A DNA stretch of 64,000 nucleotides. It comes from Staphylotrichum longicolle (taxonomy: Eukaryota > Ascomycota > Sordariomycetes > Sordariales > Chaetomiaceae). This document shows positions 53,653-64,000 of the stretch, piece by piece (the first letter of the stretch is position 1; each line of letters opens with the position of its first letter). The stretch lies in assembly GCA_019096155.1 (NCBI GenBank), contig JAHCVI010000001.1, positions 14,285,243 through 14,349,242 of the forward strand, written 5' to 3'. The position numbers and the translations under genes are program-made. The notes beneath the pieces are model-generated. The model did no database searches. It was not told where the DNA came from and worked only from the letters and a program-made list of their open reading frames with translations.

Positions 53653-54970
53653 GAGCACGTGATGGACCGGTCGATGATTGAAAGGGATGTCTCGGTGAGT
53701 GTGGCTGGGGATGTGATGAGGCTGGTAATATCCATGATGGGGGGTTGATCTGAAAGGGGGAAGTGGGGGCTTTATTTAATGGACGGAACGAGGCTGTAGA
53801 TAATTCGCATGGAGGGAGGAATAGTCCAGTTGGTGCTGCTGTTGACGATGTTGGTGTTGTTTGGCCGCGGGACTTGTTGCGCGCTTGCTGCTTCGCTACA
53901 TGGTTCATGTATGATCTATGATACCACGTCTTGTTTTCGTCTTTTGTTCTTATCCTTGCTTCTGTTTAGCTGTTGTCTGTGGAACTGTATATACCGTGAA
54001 AACACATATAATCTGTGATAGGAGGGCGGAAGGGCCATGTCATACGTTGAATATGCTTAGATTTGATACTGTGACGGTTGATTCCAAGTCAGTTGCCTTA
54101 GAATATAGCAATAGCCGCTGTTGCTAGCAACAATAGCTTGGTTGCCACACGTGGTAGGCAACAGATGAGAACATCGAACAGTGTCTAGACCGAGCTTCGG
54201 TCAACGTGTGCTACAACATATCATCCTCCTCTCTGCGCGCCCAGAGATGGACCATGTTCACTCATGTTGCGACACCAACAACACCGCCATGATCATCATG
54301 GGCCTGACAGGCGATACAAGCAATATTTTCCCGCTGTCCAAGTCGCTCACTGTCCGGTGATCCAGAAACAGCGTACTTACACGCGGGGAAATCTCTTCGC
54401 CAACAACCACGAGCCTCCACCCCCGCACAATTTTGATCCTGTCCTCTAAGCGTTTAAGGGGCTCTCAGGCTGTCGACATCTAGTTATGCCCTGCTCCCTT
54501 TTCTCGAAGGACTTGTGTCTGTGCCGATTATCAGTCGCATCTCCTTTTACCAGCTAGCCAAACCAAGTGAGCATGACCGGCCGACCGCCGAGTCAGGCAG
54601 TGAGGATTCTGGTTAAATATCAAGGTTGTTTAATACCAAGACTGACACAAAAGCTGAAGGCACAACTCAAGTATATTCTGCGAAGGTGAACTCGTCAAAT
54701 AGAATCTCCAATAAAAGACTGCGCTCTCGCAGCTTCATGTCAAACCAAAAGTCCAGAGAGAGCACAGGCAGCGCTGAAGTGGCGATTCTGAACACACAGC
54801 TCCAGCAAGAGTTCTCCATCCCTTCAGCACAATTTAACACAGCCTGACGACACCACACAACTCGTTTATTATACTTTCTATTGGGGCCTTTCTTCCCGTG
54901 ATATAAAAGCGCCGTATTAATCATCAAACGGCAAAGCGAATCTCAGTTCTACAACCTTCAAGCGCATCCC
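53653..54970. other. Convergent intergenic interval, no gene seen
   Basis: The interval is more AT-rich than its surroundings. No coding frame with domain likeness or RNA gene was identified between the GH72 and acl2 stops. Confidence 0.4.
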
Positions 54971-56921
54971 TTAACCCCGGAACTCCTCCGCCTTGCTCTC
55001 CTCCCACCTGCCGGGGACGAGGGCCAGGGGCACGATGCCGCTGACGTGCATCTCGGGGCCAAAGATCTTGGCGTTGAGGCCCAGCTCCTGGGTCGCCGCC
55101 TTCATGTTCTTGAGACCCTCCTGGTAGTTGGGGCCGGCACGGCGCACCCAGATCTGGACGTTGTGCTCGTTGAGCGCCTTGGCGTACTCACGGAGGGCCT
55201 TGATGACACCCTTGAAGGTGCTGGCAACGTTGGTGAAGTTGGCGATACCGCCGCCAATGAAGAGAACCTTGCCCTTAGGGCTCAGGGGAGCCCGGAGCAT
55301 CAGGTCGAGCACAGTCCGGGCATAGTGGTATGTCTGGGACTCAGTGGGCGCACCCGAGTACTCGCCGTAGTTGGCCAGCTCGTCGGCGAAGCCGGCCGAG
55401 GCGATGGCATCGGCATAGACGACCGAGGCACCACCACCGGCAACCAGGGTCCAGATCCTGCCGTTGGGGTTCAGGACAGTCAACTTGAGCGAAGCACCAG
55501 TCTTGGCATCGAGCTCGGCAATGTAGGCCTCCTCCTTAGTGAGCTCACGGCCGAAGGGAGCAGGGAACTCGATGGGCGGGCCGGCGTCGATGTTGACGGT
55601 GCCGTTGGAGGCCTTGGGGGCGGTGATGCCCAGAGCCGCCGGCGACCTCGCAATCGCCCACTTCACACCACACTCAAAGTCTGCTGTTTGATCCAGCTTG
55701 GCAGCAAGATCAAGGAAGTGCACCGACGCCGAGGTGCAGTCCTCGTTGGGGATCACAACCAGGGGGTTGATCTCGAGATATGTGAACTGGCAGTCAACGT
55801 AGACGGCATAGAGGCGGGTGACTGTGGAGGCACCGGTAAGCAACTGCACTCTTGTAAGTCAGTTGGGGGGCAAGACTCACTGAAGTCAACGAGGACATTG
55901 TGGACGCCCTTGGGGACCTTCTTCAGGAGAGTGGCAGCAATCTCCTCGTTTGAGGGGTATTGTGTGAGGTCGACGGGGATAAGAAGCTTCTCCGCCTTGG
56001 CATCGACATCGCCGACATCAACACCACCCTCGTGGGTGAACAGAATCCAGTCGCCCTGATAAGAGTGTCAGCAAGTGTCCATCTGTTCGGAGTGTTTTGC
56101 CTGTTCGCGGGTTTGTGGGCCGGGGGTGGTCCACATCGGAATGTGGTTTAGTCTCCGTTCGTCCGTGACGGGCGGGACGTTGGAGACCCTGTCCCGATGA
56201 ACTCCTGTTGCACACAGAGTTTTTCCAAGTATAAAGACTCAGAAACCTCCGCCGGGTGATGTGAAGGTTGCATCTTCCTCCCACATCATCGTCTTCCGCC
56301 TCTTTTGGTCTGCATCTTCACGCCATCCCCGTTTCGTGTGCTTGCACTCGCAAGTGGAGCTCGTTTCGCGAATCAAATCCCGCTGGACGCCAAGAACGGG
56401 CTCAACTGAAAATCGAAACTTACATCGCGAACCGAATTGATCTATGAGGCGTTAGCGCAAGCTGCTTGCAGCACTCCGACCAGCCCATGGCAACTCACGT
56501 TGATGTAGTACTCAGTGTCTGCGGGATGCGGCACGAAGGGCTCAACGAGGAATTGCCGGAGAACGCCCTCTGTGTGCTCGACCTTCTGCGCCTTGCCGGC
56601 GCGCTCAGCAACCCACGCCTTCGCCTCGGGCCAGGTCTTGTTGAGAGCAAGCAGCCCGCTCTTGCCACGGCGCTTGATGAGCTGATCTGGCTTGGCGACG
56701 AACTTGGCGTCCTGGTGCAGCAGCCACGGGTATGTGATCTCGGCCTGGTCAAGGACGGCGTTCACGTCGGCGTCCTCGGGGAAGTACAGAGAGGCGAGCC
56801 TGGGAGGAGGGTTGTGCTTGGTCGGGTCCGGGAGGGTGCTGGGCTTGATCACCGGCGCCCGAGTGAGGTGGTAGTTGATGATGGCCTTACCATCGGCCTC
56901 GAGGATGCTCTTCGCGGACAT
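54971..56921 (-). CDS. acl2: ATP-citrate lyase subunit 2 (citrate-binding / ATP-grasp half)
   Basis: With Acl1 this forms ATP-citrate lyase, which makes acetyl-CoA and oxaloacetate from citrate, CoA and ATP in the cytosol. Exons 56921..56499, 56441..56424 (18 nt), 56055..55881 and 55848..54971 total exactly 498 codons. The ATG at 56921 gives [14 protein letters not shown]. Exon 2 encodes INSVRD and completes EYYININSVRDGDWILF. The intron between exons 3 and 4 (55880-55849) is only 32 nt but has GTGAGT, an internal CTGAC and an AG end, and it restores VLVDFMQLLTGAS. The ATP-grasp and citrate domains follow ([62 protein letters not shown]). Divergent from acl1. Confidence 0.96.
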
Positions 56922-58735
56922 CTTGCTGGTGAGTCGAAGATTTGCTCCTTTACTTCAATCCTTGTCTGGCTTTTTCTATTTCTGCCTTTCCGAACGTCAG
57001 AAACGGTCCCGAAATTGCTCTGCAGCGGTGCTCGCGAGTTCGCGGGGTCCGAGTGCGGAGGTGAGGGAATCAACTTGAGACGGCGCTGCTTTTGCAACCT
57101 TAAGCGGGGGAAGCAATTACCCAGATGAGAAGTCTCACGCGACTGGATTGTTGGAGATTGGACGCGCGTTCGCGGGGGGGAATATCGCAACAAGTGACGT
57201 GAGGAAGAGGAAAGGAAGTGAAGGCGGCGAGGGAATGGTGTCAAGATGGCAGCTCCCTTGGGAAAAGACGAAGACCGACTCCAGACCTGGGCTCTGGCAA
57301 AACACTGAGGGCAACAGCTGCGCAGGGGGACCGTAGCGTGGCTTGGGGTTGGGGGAGGGGCCAAAAAAAGTTCAGGTACCGCTCTGGTGTCCGCTGCCAA
57401 AACCATTGGGGTTCCTCAAGCGGGGCAGTGAGCTTTGGGCGGTCAGGATCCTGAGGTACCGGTACCTGGTCGGGGATCCAGGGGACCCGCCCCCCTGACC
57501 ACTTGGCACCTTCCTGACCCCTCGGTCCTGCCCCGCTCCTGCATCTTGACCGCAAAGATACCCGAAGTCAGGGGCAGCCTTCCCTTTTCCGATGCCCGAC
57601 CGCATTTCGAATTTCTTTTAGTTTCTATCCGGGACTATTTCGAAGTGGAAATAGCTTCTCATCTCTGGTTTCCTCGCAAGACCTTCCTCGATCTTGTCCC
57701 CAGTGTGACATTGTTCGACGAAGCGGACGGAGTTGGGGATCGTCCGGCCGGGAAACACCAATATTATTAGTGTGGTGCAGCCGGGTCGAAGAATCGGGTT
57801 AGTTGGAAACTGCCCTTTTTTTTTGACAAGTTCTCAAAATGCTCGCCGGCGGGGCGTACCCCGGGCGGACAGACAGCCATTGTCGTGTGCCCAAGTCGGG
57901 CGTGCCTGTTGCTCTGTTCGACCTGGGGCCCCGCGGCGCCCGAGATTTCCGATCTCCAATTCCGGGAGTGGAATCAGTGCCCCGCGCCAGTCCAGGAGAT
58001 GATAGTTCACCTCATTTTTTTTTTGTCTATACTTATTTGAATAACCTCCCAATTTTAAGACACATCTCCTTTCCATGCGTTTGTGTCCATGGCGCACTCC
58101 TTCCTGAGTGCTCCCAAGGGACACGCTGGCGCGTTGCTGTGGAGGAAGGCGTTGCCCTGGGAATGCCATTCCCGCGCTGCACAAAATTTTGGAATGTCGG
58201 AGGGGAATCGGACGAGGAGGTGGGTGATGTACCGGTACTTCGGACGCCAAGTGCGTCGGGACCCCACTACCTGTCAGCGTGTTGCGGCAGAAAGTTGAGG
58301 CCATGCCTGCTTCGGTGCTAGTCCGTCAGGCGATCCGACAAGGGTCCAAAAGAGTTGGGGAACCGCCACTGTTTGTTGGACCGTTGACCCGGGCGCCGGC
58401 CAATGAGCGACCAGAAGCATTCCTTGGGGATTGCAGCACAGGAGGGCTCGAGTTTCCGCTCCTCGCCAGGGCACCATCACTAAATTCGACAGCTGCGGAG
58501 CTCTTACGCCTGCCCCGAGCGTGCTGCTTCCCCGACGAAACGGCAGGGACCGACAAAAACCTCTCCCCCAAAATTGCTGCCCGCCTGTCCTCGCATTTCT
58601 GCGAACCCATCACTCTCCTCCCCTCCGCTCCGACTCCCGCCCTCGCAACCTCAGCCGCTGTCTTTGTCGCTTTTTGCCTGATCCAGACAATTTCACAGCG
58701 AGTTTCGAGTCGAAAGCACACAGCGAGACTTCACA
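56922..58735. promoter_or_regulatory. Shared acl2/acl1 bidirectional promoter region
   Basis: This 1.8-kb region separates the two lyase start codons and probably coordinates their expression. A 14-bp perfect palindrome, AGGTACCGGTACCT, lies at 57454-57467, and its core GTACCGGTAC recurs at 58229-58238. A T10 run lies near 57812 and T11 near 58015. The 250 bases before acl1 are C/T-rich. No coding gene is supported inside. Confidence 0.6.
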
Positions 58736-60792
58736 ATGGCTCCCCCCGCAGCCACCAGCGACGGTGCGAACGGCGTCAAGACCGGCGGCCTGTCTGCTAA
58801 CGACAACATCCGCCGCTTTGCTGCCCCCAGCCGGCCGCTGAGCCCGCTCCCCGCCCACGCCCTTTTCAACGACAAGACAAGATGCTTCGTCTACGGCCTG
58901 CAGCCGCGTGCCGTACAAGGCATGCTCGACTTCGACTTCATCTGCAAGCGGGCGACGCCGTCGGTTGCCGGCATCATCTACACATTTGGCGGTCAATTCG
59001 TCAGCAAGATGTACTGGGGCACCAGCGAGACCCTGCTCCCCGTGTACCAGCAGGTGTCGAAGGCGATGGCTAAGCACCCTGACGTCGACGTGGTGGTCAA
59101 CTTCGCCTCGTCTCGTAGCGTCTACAGCTCCACGATGGAGCTGATGGAGTGCCCGCAAGTCAAGACGATTGCCATTATTGCTGAGGGTGTTCCGGAGCGC
59201 GTAAGTTGCCAGGAATTCAGGATTTGTTTGAACATGGCGCTAATCACCGCCAATTTTAGCGGGCTCGTGAGATCGCGCACGTTGCGCAGAAGAAGGGCGT
59301 CACAATCATCGGCCCCGCCACCGTCGGTGGCATCAAGCCCGGCTGCTTCAAGATCGGTAACACTGGTGGCATGATGGACAACATTGTTGCTTCCAAGCTC
59401 TACCGCAAGGGCTCGGTCGGCTACGTCTCCAAGTCCGGTGGCATGTCCAACGAGCTGAACAACATCATCTCGCAGACGACCGATGGCGTCTACGAGGGTG
59501 TGGCGATCGGTGGTGACCGGTACCCCGGCACCACCTTCATCGACCATCTGCTGCGGTACCAGGCGGATCCCGAGTGCAAGATCCTTGTCCTTCTCGGCGA
59601 GGTTGGCGGTGTTGAGGAATACAAGGTGATCGACGCTGTCAAGCAGGGCATCATCACCAAGCCCATTGTGGCGTGGGCCATTGGTACTTGTGCGAGCATG
59701 TTCAAGACCGAGGTTCAGTTCGGCCACGCTGGTGCCTTCGCCAACTCGCAGCTCGAGACGGCTGCCATGAAGAACCAGAGCATGCGCGAGGCTGGCTTCC
59801 ACGTCCCCGAGACGTTCGAGGACATGCCCCAGCTGCTCAAGAATGTCTACGACAAGCTTGTCAAGCAGGGCACCATCAAGCCCCAGCCCGAGCCCGTCGT
59901 CCCCAAGATCCCCATCGACTACTCGTGGGCGCAGGAGCTCGGCCTCATCCGCAAGCCGGCCGCTTTCATCTCGACCATCTCGGATGACCGTGGCCAGGAG
60001 CTGCTCTATGCTGGCATGCCCATCTCGGACGTGTTCAGGGGAGGAGATGGCATCGGCGGTGTCATGTCGCTGCTGTGGTTCCGCCGTCGTCTGCCCGACT
60101 ACGCGTCCAAGTTCCTGGAGATGGTTCTCATGCTTACTGCCGACCACGGCCCGGCCGTGTCTGGTGCCATGAACACGATCATCACAACGCGTGCCGGCAA
60201 GGACCTCATTTCTGCGCTGGTGAGCGGTCTGCTTACTATTGGTTCGCGGTTCGGCGGTGCGCTGGACGGTGCGGCAGAGGAGTTCACCAAGGCGTTCGAT
60301 AAGGGCCTCAGCCCGCGTGAGTTCGTCGACACGATGCGCAAGCAGAACAAGCTGATCCCCGGTATCGGCCACCGCGTCAAGTCGCGGAACAACCCGGATC
60401 TGCGTGTGGAGCTGGTTAAGGAGTACGTCAAGGCCAAGTTCCCCAGCTGCAAGATGCTCGACTATGCGCTGGCGGTCGAGACGGTGACGACGTCGAAGAA
60501 GGACAACCTGATCCTGAACGTGGACGGCTGCATTGCCGTGTGCTTCGTCGATCTGATGCGCAACTGCGGCGCCTTCAGCCCTGAGGAGGCTGAGGATTAC
60601 CTCAGCATGGGCGTGCTCAACGGCCTGTTCGTGCTGGGCCGCAGCATCGGTCTGATTGCCCACTACCTCGATCAGAAGCGGCTGCGCACCGGCTTGTACC
60701 GCCACCCGTGGGATGACATCACGTACCTCCTGCCCAGCCTCCAGCAGGCGGGCCCGCCGGGCACCGAGGGCCGTGTGGAGGTGCAGATTTAA
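58736..60792 (+). CDS. acl1: ATP-citrate lyase subunit 1 (catalytic His / citrate synthase-like half)
   Basis: Partner of Acl2. Exons 58736..59200 and 59260..60792 give 665 residues, normal for fungal Acl1. The intron falls inside [15 protein letters not shown] and restores it. The succinyl-CoA-synthetase-like part shows [52 protein letters not shown] and the phospho-histidine loop [14 protein letters not shown] (about 59720). The citrate-synthase-like C-terminus shows [52 protein letters not shown] and [20 protein letters not shown]. The frame is open and conserved throughout. Confidence 0.98.
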
Positions 60793-61944
60793 GGGTGGTG
60801 GTTTATTATTAGATGATGATGTTAGATGCGGGTTTTCTACGAGATTTGGGATCCGGGCACGCAAACGCGGATTTTGTCACGATGCTCCCTCAGGACGGAA
60901 GCGCTAGCAGTGGCTTTTGATGGCTCGGCTCGCGGGATTAGTTTAGAAATTTTAATCAGTGACCGAACTTCTGATCTCCGATGTCTTGTCATCGTGGTGT
61001 GCATGCCAACTTGCTGCAGAGTCAGCCCGGGGTGTGGTGCGGTGTAGTCAGCGGGCCAAGGATGGATTTGGTGTCCGTGGTTGACCGAGGTTCGGAGTCG
61101 AGGTCTCTGGACTGGACGTACCAGGGACTTACTTGCACCATTGGCGTTCTTTTGGGTTTCAAAACCCCAATGAAATGCATGCTGGCGCATCAGGTGGCTC
61201 AACAATCTGCCAATTCGTATCCAACACTACTAAAAAGAGTTAGGTCATTAAAGTCGGAGTTGGGACCTTCTTCTGCGGTCGTCCTGACATCCCTGGGTTC
61301 CATGGTTGCCCGAGTCAGGGATGCAACGCGGGGCAGCTCCCCAGCTCGAAACCCACTTTATTTTCCACCAGGCCAGCCAAGCGAAGCGGTCTGAGATGGC
61401 AGAAAAATATCTCTGGGAGCGTTGGGCGGTCTGTCGCATTGCATGGGTGTGCACCTGCTGCCGGGAACTTGCCGGGCCGATTCGGATTGGCACAATTTCT
61501 CGCGCCGCGACCTACCAACCGACGTCGTGTGTTTCTATCTTGAGGTCGCTTAGTGGAGCTGTAAAGGTGTGTGTGTGTGTGCACTTGCCGACTAGGGATA
61601 ATTGACACGGTTGGGATTGGGTTTTCAGGTGAGTAGATTTTGGTTTCTTGAGTGGGGGCTGTTGAAGGGGAGGAGGTTAGGGTAATAAATGGGTTTGCTG
61701 ACGCCGGTTGCTGTGAGTAGGTGTGGAACGATAGCTGCTGCTGCTGCCTCTTATCCCGACGACGACGACGACGACGACGACCCCGACACGGAGAGAAGAC
61801 GGTCGATATTATTTTGAGATACCTACCTAACCACCTGACCGTTGAGTCCGTCATCCGACCTGCCGAGCTGGAAACCACTCGGTCTTCAAACAACACCACA
61901 CCCCAATAAACACCCCCACCCGAAACGAACAAAGAAGAGAAAAA
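60793..61944. other. Intergenic, acl1 3' flank and L33 promoter
   Basis: No gene supported. Simple repeats include TG dinucleotides near 61566-61580, a TGC run near 61735-61746 and a GAC/CGA run at 61758-61780. Confidence 0.45.
61735..61781. repeat. Trinucleotide runs upstream of L33
   Basis: A short CTG run (GCTGCTGCTGC) and, 10 bp on, a CGA/GAC run of about seven units, 160-210 bp before the L33 ATG. Confidence 0.85.
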
Positions 61945-62241
61945 ATGTCCTACTTCCGCATCACCCTCCACCGCTCCGCCATCGGCCTGCCCAAGCGCAC
62001 CCGCGCCGTGCTCGCCGCCCTTGGGCTGCACCGCCGCGGCAAGGTCGTCTTCCACCCCGTCGAGGCCCAGTTCGGCGGCATGATCATGAAGGTGAAAGAG
62101 CTGGTCACGGTCGAGGAGGTGGACCGCCCCCTGACGAAGCGCGAGCTGCAGGACTCGCGCCGGCCCGAGAAGGGGTTCTGGGTCGAGACCGCCGCGCGGG
62201 CGGGGTTTAAGGGGGAGGAGGAGGGGGAGGTGAGGTTATGA
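61945..62241 (+). CDS. mrpl33: Mitochondrial large-subunit ribosomal protein L33 (uL30m)
   Basis: A single exon of 98 residues, the bL/uL30-type mitochondrial protein known as L33 in fungi. [20 protein letters not shown] and [20 protein letters not shown] match the L30 fold (ITLxRSxIGLPxxxR, then LGLxKRxxxVxxP). [15 protein letters not shown] completes the domain, followed by a charged extension. The ATG at 61945 has an A-rich context (AAAAAATGTCC). Small basic proteins like this are often missed, but the motif match is clear. Confidence 0.93.
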   Translation: MSYFRITLHRSAIGLPKRTRAVLAALGLHRRGKVVFHPVEAQFGGMIMKVKELVTVEEVDRPLTKRELQDSRRPEKGFWVETAARAGFKGEEEGEVRL

Positions 62242-63079
62242 GTGGGGAGAGGCAAAGGGGGGAGGTTTGGTTTTTTTGGTGGGTGGTAGTTTTGAGGAAG
62301 GGGAGGGACGAGAGATGGGACTTTTGAAGGTGGAGGTGGAAAGGGAGTGCGATGTCAGATATACTCTTGGCCGGAGGAGACAAAAGAGGGTTTGGGTTTT
62401 GGGTTGAGGGGCGTAGGAGACGGGGAAGGTTATAGATGGCTGGGTTTACAACTGTACACATGTACCATATTGTATGACGATAAATTTTCTTGATCACAGC
62501 CCACAGTTCCTATTGCGAAGTGGATGCCTTCATATTGCGCCAGATTGGGAGTGAGCACACAATCACCAGCCAGGCACGAGAGACACGCCAAATGACCCAT
62601 GAGACACGCCCAGAGAGTATCATTCCGTTATCTGCCATCTTACCGATCCGAAAAGCGAAAATAGAGATAATATACATCAACAGAGAAACCCGATGGCCAT
62701 CCCGCAGGTGCCCGTTTTGTGTCTGGATCTGGATAGGCACGGCTAGTTGACACCCTGTGATATTAGGCATCATCTCGACTCCAGCCATGTTCCTTGCCCG
62801 ATTCCCATGACAACACAGGGCAACTGAGCAAACGTGCCAACTAAGCACGATTTACAGCTCATGCGCAGGGCTCTGGCCACCGCGCAAAAGAAAACGACCC
62901 GTAACCACAACTCGGGGTAATATGTATGTATCCGCTCGCAACCCAGCACCATGTCTCCTGTCACTTCGTTTCGTGTTCTGAAAATGCCGGCCATGTCTTT
63001 CAATACCAACCCCACTTCTTGAGACCGACCGACTGAGAGACAGTCTTGCGACTACGAGCCTGTCTTTGCTCCCCAGAGC
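62242..63079. other. Convergent intergenic interval
   Basis: This separates the ends of L33 and the minus-strand MRG-domain gene. No gene or RNA was identified. Confidence 0.4.
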
Positions 63080-64000
63080 TCAGACGCTGCGGGCCTGCTC
63101 AATGTAGTCGGCGCCTGGGGTCTCGTACTGGCTGACAAAGTACTTTGTGGTGTGGCGCGAGAACCAGTTGGTGAACTTCATGAGCTCCTCGCGGAGACGG
63201 TTGACAGACTGCTGGTCCATGTTGGTCTGGGCGATGAGCTCCGGGAGCGAGACTAGAATTCACCTCGTTAGATTTCATCGCAAGGAGTATGAATGAAAAC
63301 AAGAATGGGGGAAGTACCGAGAAGACGCGAAAGGTGCTCAGCGCCGTAGGTGTCGCCGGCGCTTTTGTGCTTGCCGTCGCCCTTGTTCCAGAGCTGGTGC
63401 ATTTCGTGGTACTGGGCGCGCTCGAAGCTGCAAAATCGTGATTAGTTAAGGCGAAAACGACAAACAAAAAACCGGAAAGGCTTACCGGTACAGCAGAATG
63501 CGACCGAGGCACTTGTCAAAGTATTCGCGCAGACCAGCAATCGTCTCCTCCAAAATGTCCAGGGAGGCACTGCCCTCAGGACGGTTCGGCTTCTCGTGGG
63601 CGAGGTAGTCGTTCAGAATCTCGTCCACAGAGTGGACATGCGGGAGAGGAACCAACTGCTGGTTTTTGGTGACATTCTCCCAGTCGTCGACGAGCAGCGC
63701 CTTGACATGGTCAGGCACAGGCAGCTTGATAGAGGGACGGTTGTGGAAATTGTCCTCCTGGTCCCACGTTAGCGATCTCTGGGTCAGTGAATGAAGGATA
63801 CGTTCAGACATCTCGGCTCACTTGAGCTTTGAGTGCAACTAACGGTAGGGAATACATAGGAAATGGTGGCCGATGACGCCGCTGAGGGCAGCCACCGCGC
63901 CCCCTTCACGACTGTCACTCAGTGCCCACTTGGGCATGGTGATCGCCTCTCAGACGCACTCCCGCTGTCGCGAACACTCTCGCACAAACGTACAAAGTCA
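63080..64000 (-). CDS. eaf3: MRG-domain chromatin protein (Eaf3/MRG15), 5' end unresolved
   Basis: Eaf3/MRG15 is a subunit of the NuA4 acetyltransferase and Rpd3S deacetylase complexes; its MRG domain recruits partners. Clear exons: 63778..63486, 63427..63318 and 63252..63080, all in phase. Motifs: FHNRPSIKLPVPDHVKALLV, DDWENVTKNQQLVPLPH, VDEILNDYLAHEKPNRPEGS, ILEETIAGLREYFDKCLGR, FERAQYHEMHQLW and the end TKYFVSQYETPGADYIEQAR. Upstream, GTGAGC at 63821 and CAG before 63778 bound a plausible 43-nt intron, and a small exon may end at 63822 (VALKAQ). The N-terminal chromodomain is not visible in the window, so the gene probably starts beyond 64000. An ATG at 63811 in the MRG frame would give a chromodomain-less form but lies inside the proposed intron. 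Confidence 0.85.

Noticed and set aside
59122..60864. 580-codon open frame on the minus strand
   Set aside because: It is antisense to acl1, which is unmistakable. Strong G/C at third codon positions removes stop codons from the opposite strand; the antisense protein has no domain likeness.
1..64000. Transposons, RIP-mutated repeats, CRISPR arrays, virus-derived sequence or a biosynthetic gene cluster
   Set aside because: No transposase, reverse transcriptase or integrase motifs, no long terminal or inverted repeats, no AT-rich RIP tract, no spacer array and no polyketide or peptide synthetase genes were seen. Diverged remnants cannot be excluded by eye.

Overview
The window reads as nuclear DNA of a filamentous ascomycete, most likely a Sordariomycete (Sordariales/Chaetomiaceae-like). 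The evidence is GC-rich coding sequence with short GT..AG introns (mostly 45-80 nt) and CTGAC/CTAAC-type branch sites, ATP-citrate lyase split into two divergently transcribed genes, a fungal Dicer-like 2 gene, and fungus-specific families (RRG9, calcipressin, GH72 glucanosyltransferase, Rgp1). I found no prokaryotic operons, CRISPR arrays, rRNA genes, convincing tRNAs or transposons. The window is dense in housekeeping genes, with accessory or unknown genes mostly in the first 19 kb and around 40-50 kb.

Layout. 0-6.4 kb: an RCC1-repeat gene (partial, minus) divergent from a Dicer-like 2 gene whose last third is frame-broken. 7.1-8 kb: ERD2 (K/HDEL receptor). 9.7-11.6 kb: an unrecognised single-pass membrane protein with a Ser/Gln coiled-coil ectodomain. 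13.9-15.2 kb: a LicD-type nucleotidyltransferase gene with about six frame breaks. 16.1-19.0 kb: Rgp1 (Ypt6/Rab6 GEF subunit), two frame breaks. 19.5-25.7 kb: clamp-loader genes RFC5 and RFC1 flanking mitochondrial ribosomal protein L16. 27.7-30.1 kb: mitochondrial GrpE divergent from RNA polymerase II subunit RPB3. 30.8-34.3 kb: a mitochondrial dicarboxylate-type carrier divergent from argininosuccinate synthase. 34.7-36.3 kb: mitochondrial Phe-tRNA synthetase. 38.6-39.5 kb: calcipressin. 39.9-43.2 kb: an mpaB/DUF2236 oxygenase-like gene divergent from RRG9. 44.6-48 kb: a 1,144-residue WD40 protein. 49.4-53.7 kb: a ubiquitin-like/WLM metalloprotease divergent from a GPI-anchored GH72 enzyme. 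55-60.8 kb: acl2 and acl1. 61.9-62.2 kb: mitochondrial L33 (uL30m). 63-64 kb: MRG-domain gene (Eaf3/MRG15), partial.

How they fit together. Six genes serve the mitochondrion (L16, L33, GrpE, PheRS, RRG9, the carrier). Two encode subunits of the same clamp loader. acl1 and acl2 encode the two halves of the enzyme that makes cytosolic acetyl-CoA from exported citrate. Much of the window is arranged as divergent pairs sharing one intergenic region.

Main points for a second look: (1) the broken Dicer-like 2 and LicD loci, with single frame breaks in Rgp1 and the WLM gene, either real decay or homopolymer indels in the assembly; (2) two 5-nt internal microexons (carrier and argininosuccinate synthase), an 18-nt exon and a 32-nt intron in acl2; (3) nine GATA/TATC cores in about 97 bp between the carrier and argininosuccinate synthase; (4) repeated GTACCGGTAC palindromes in the acl1/acl2 promoter; (5) the unrecognised coiled-coil membrane protein.
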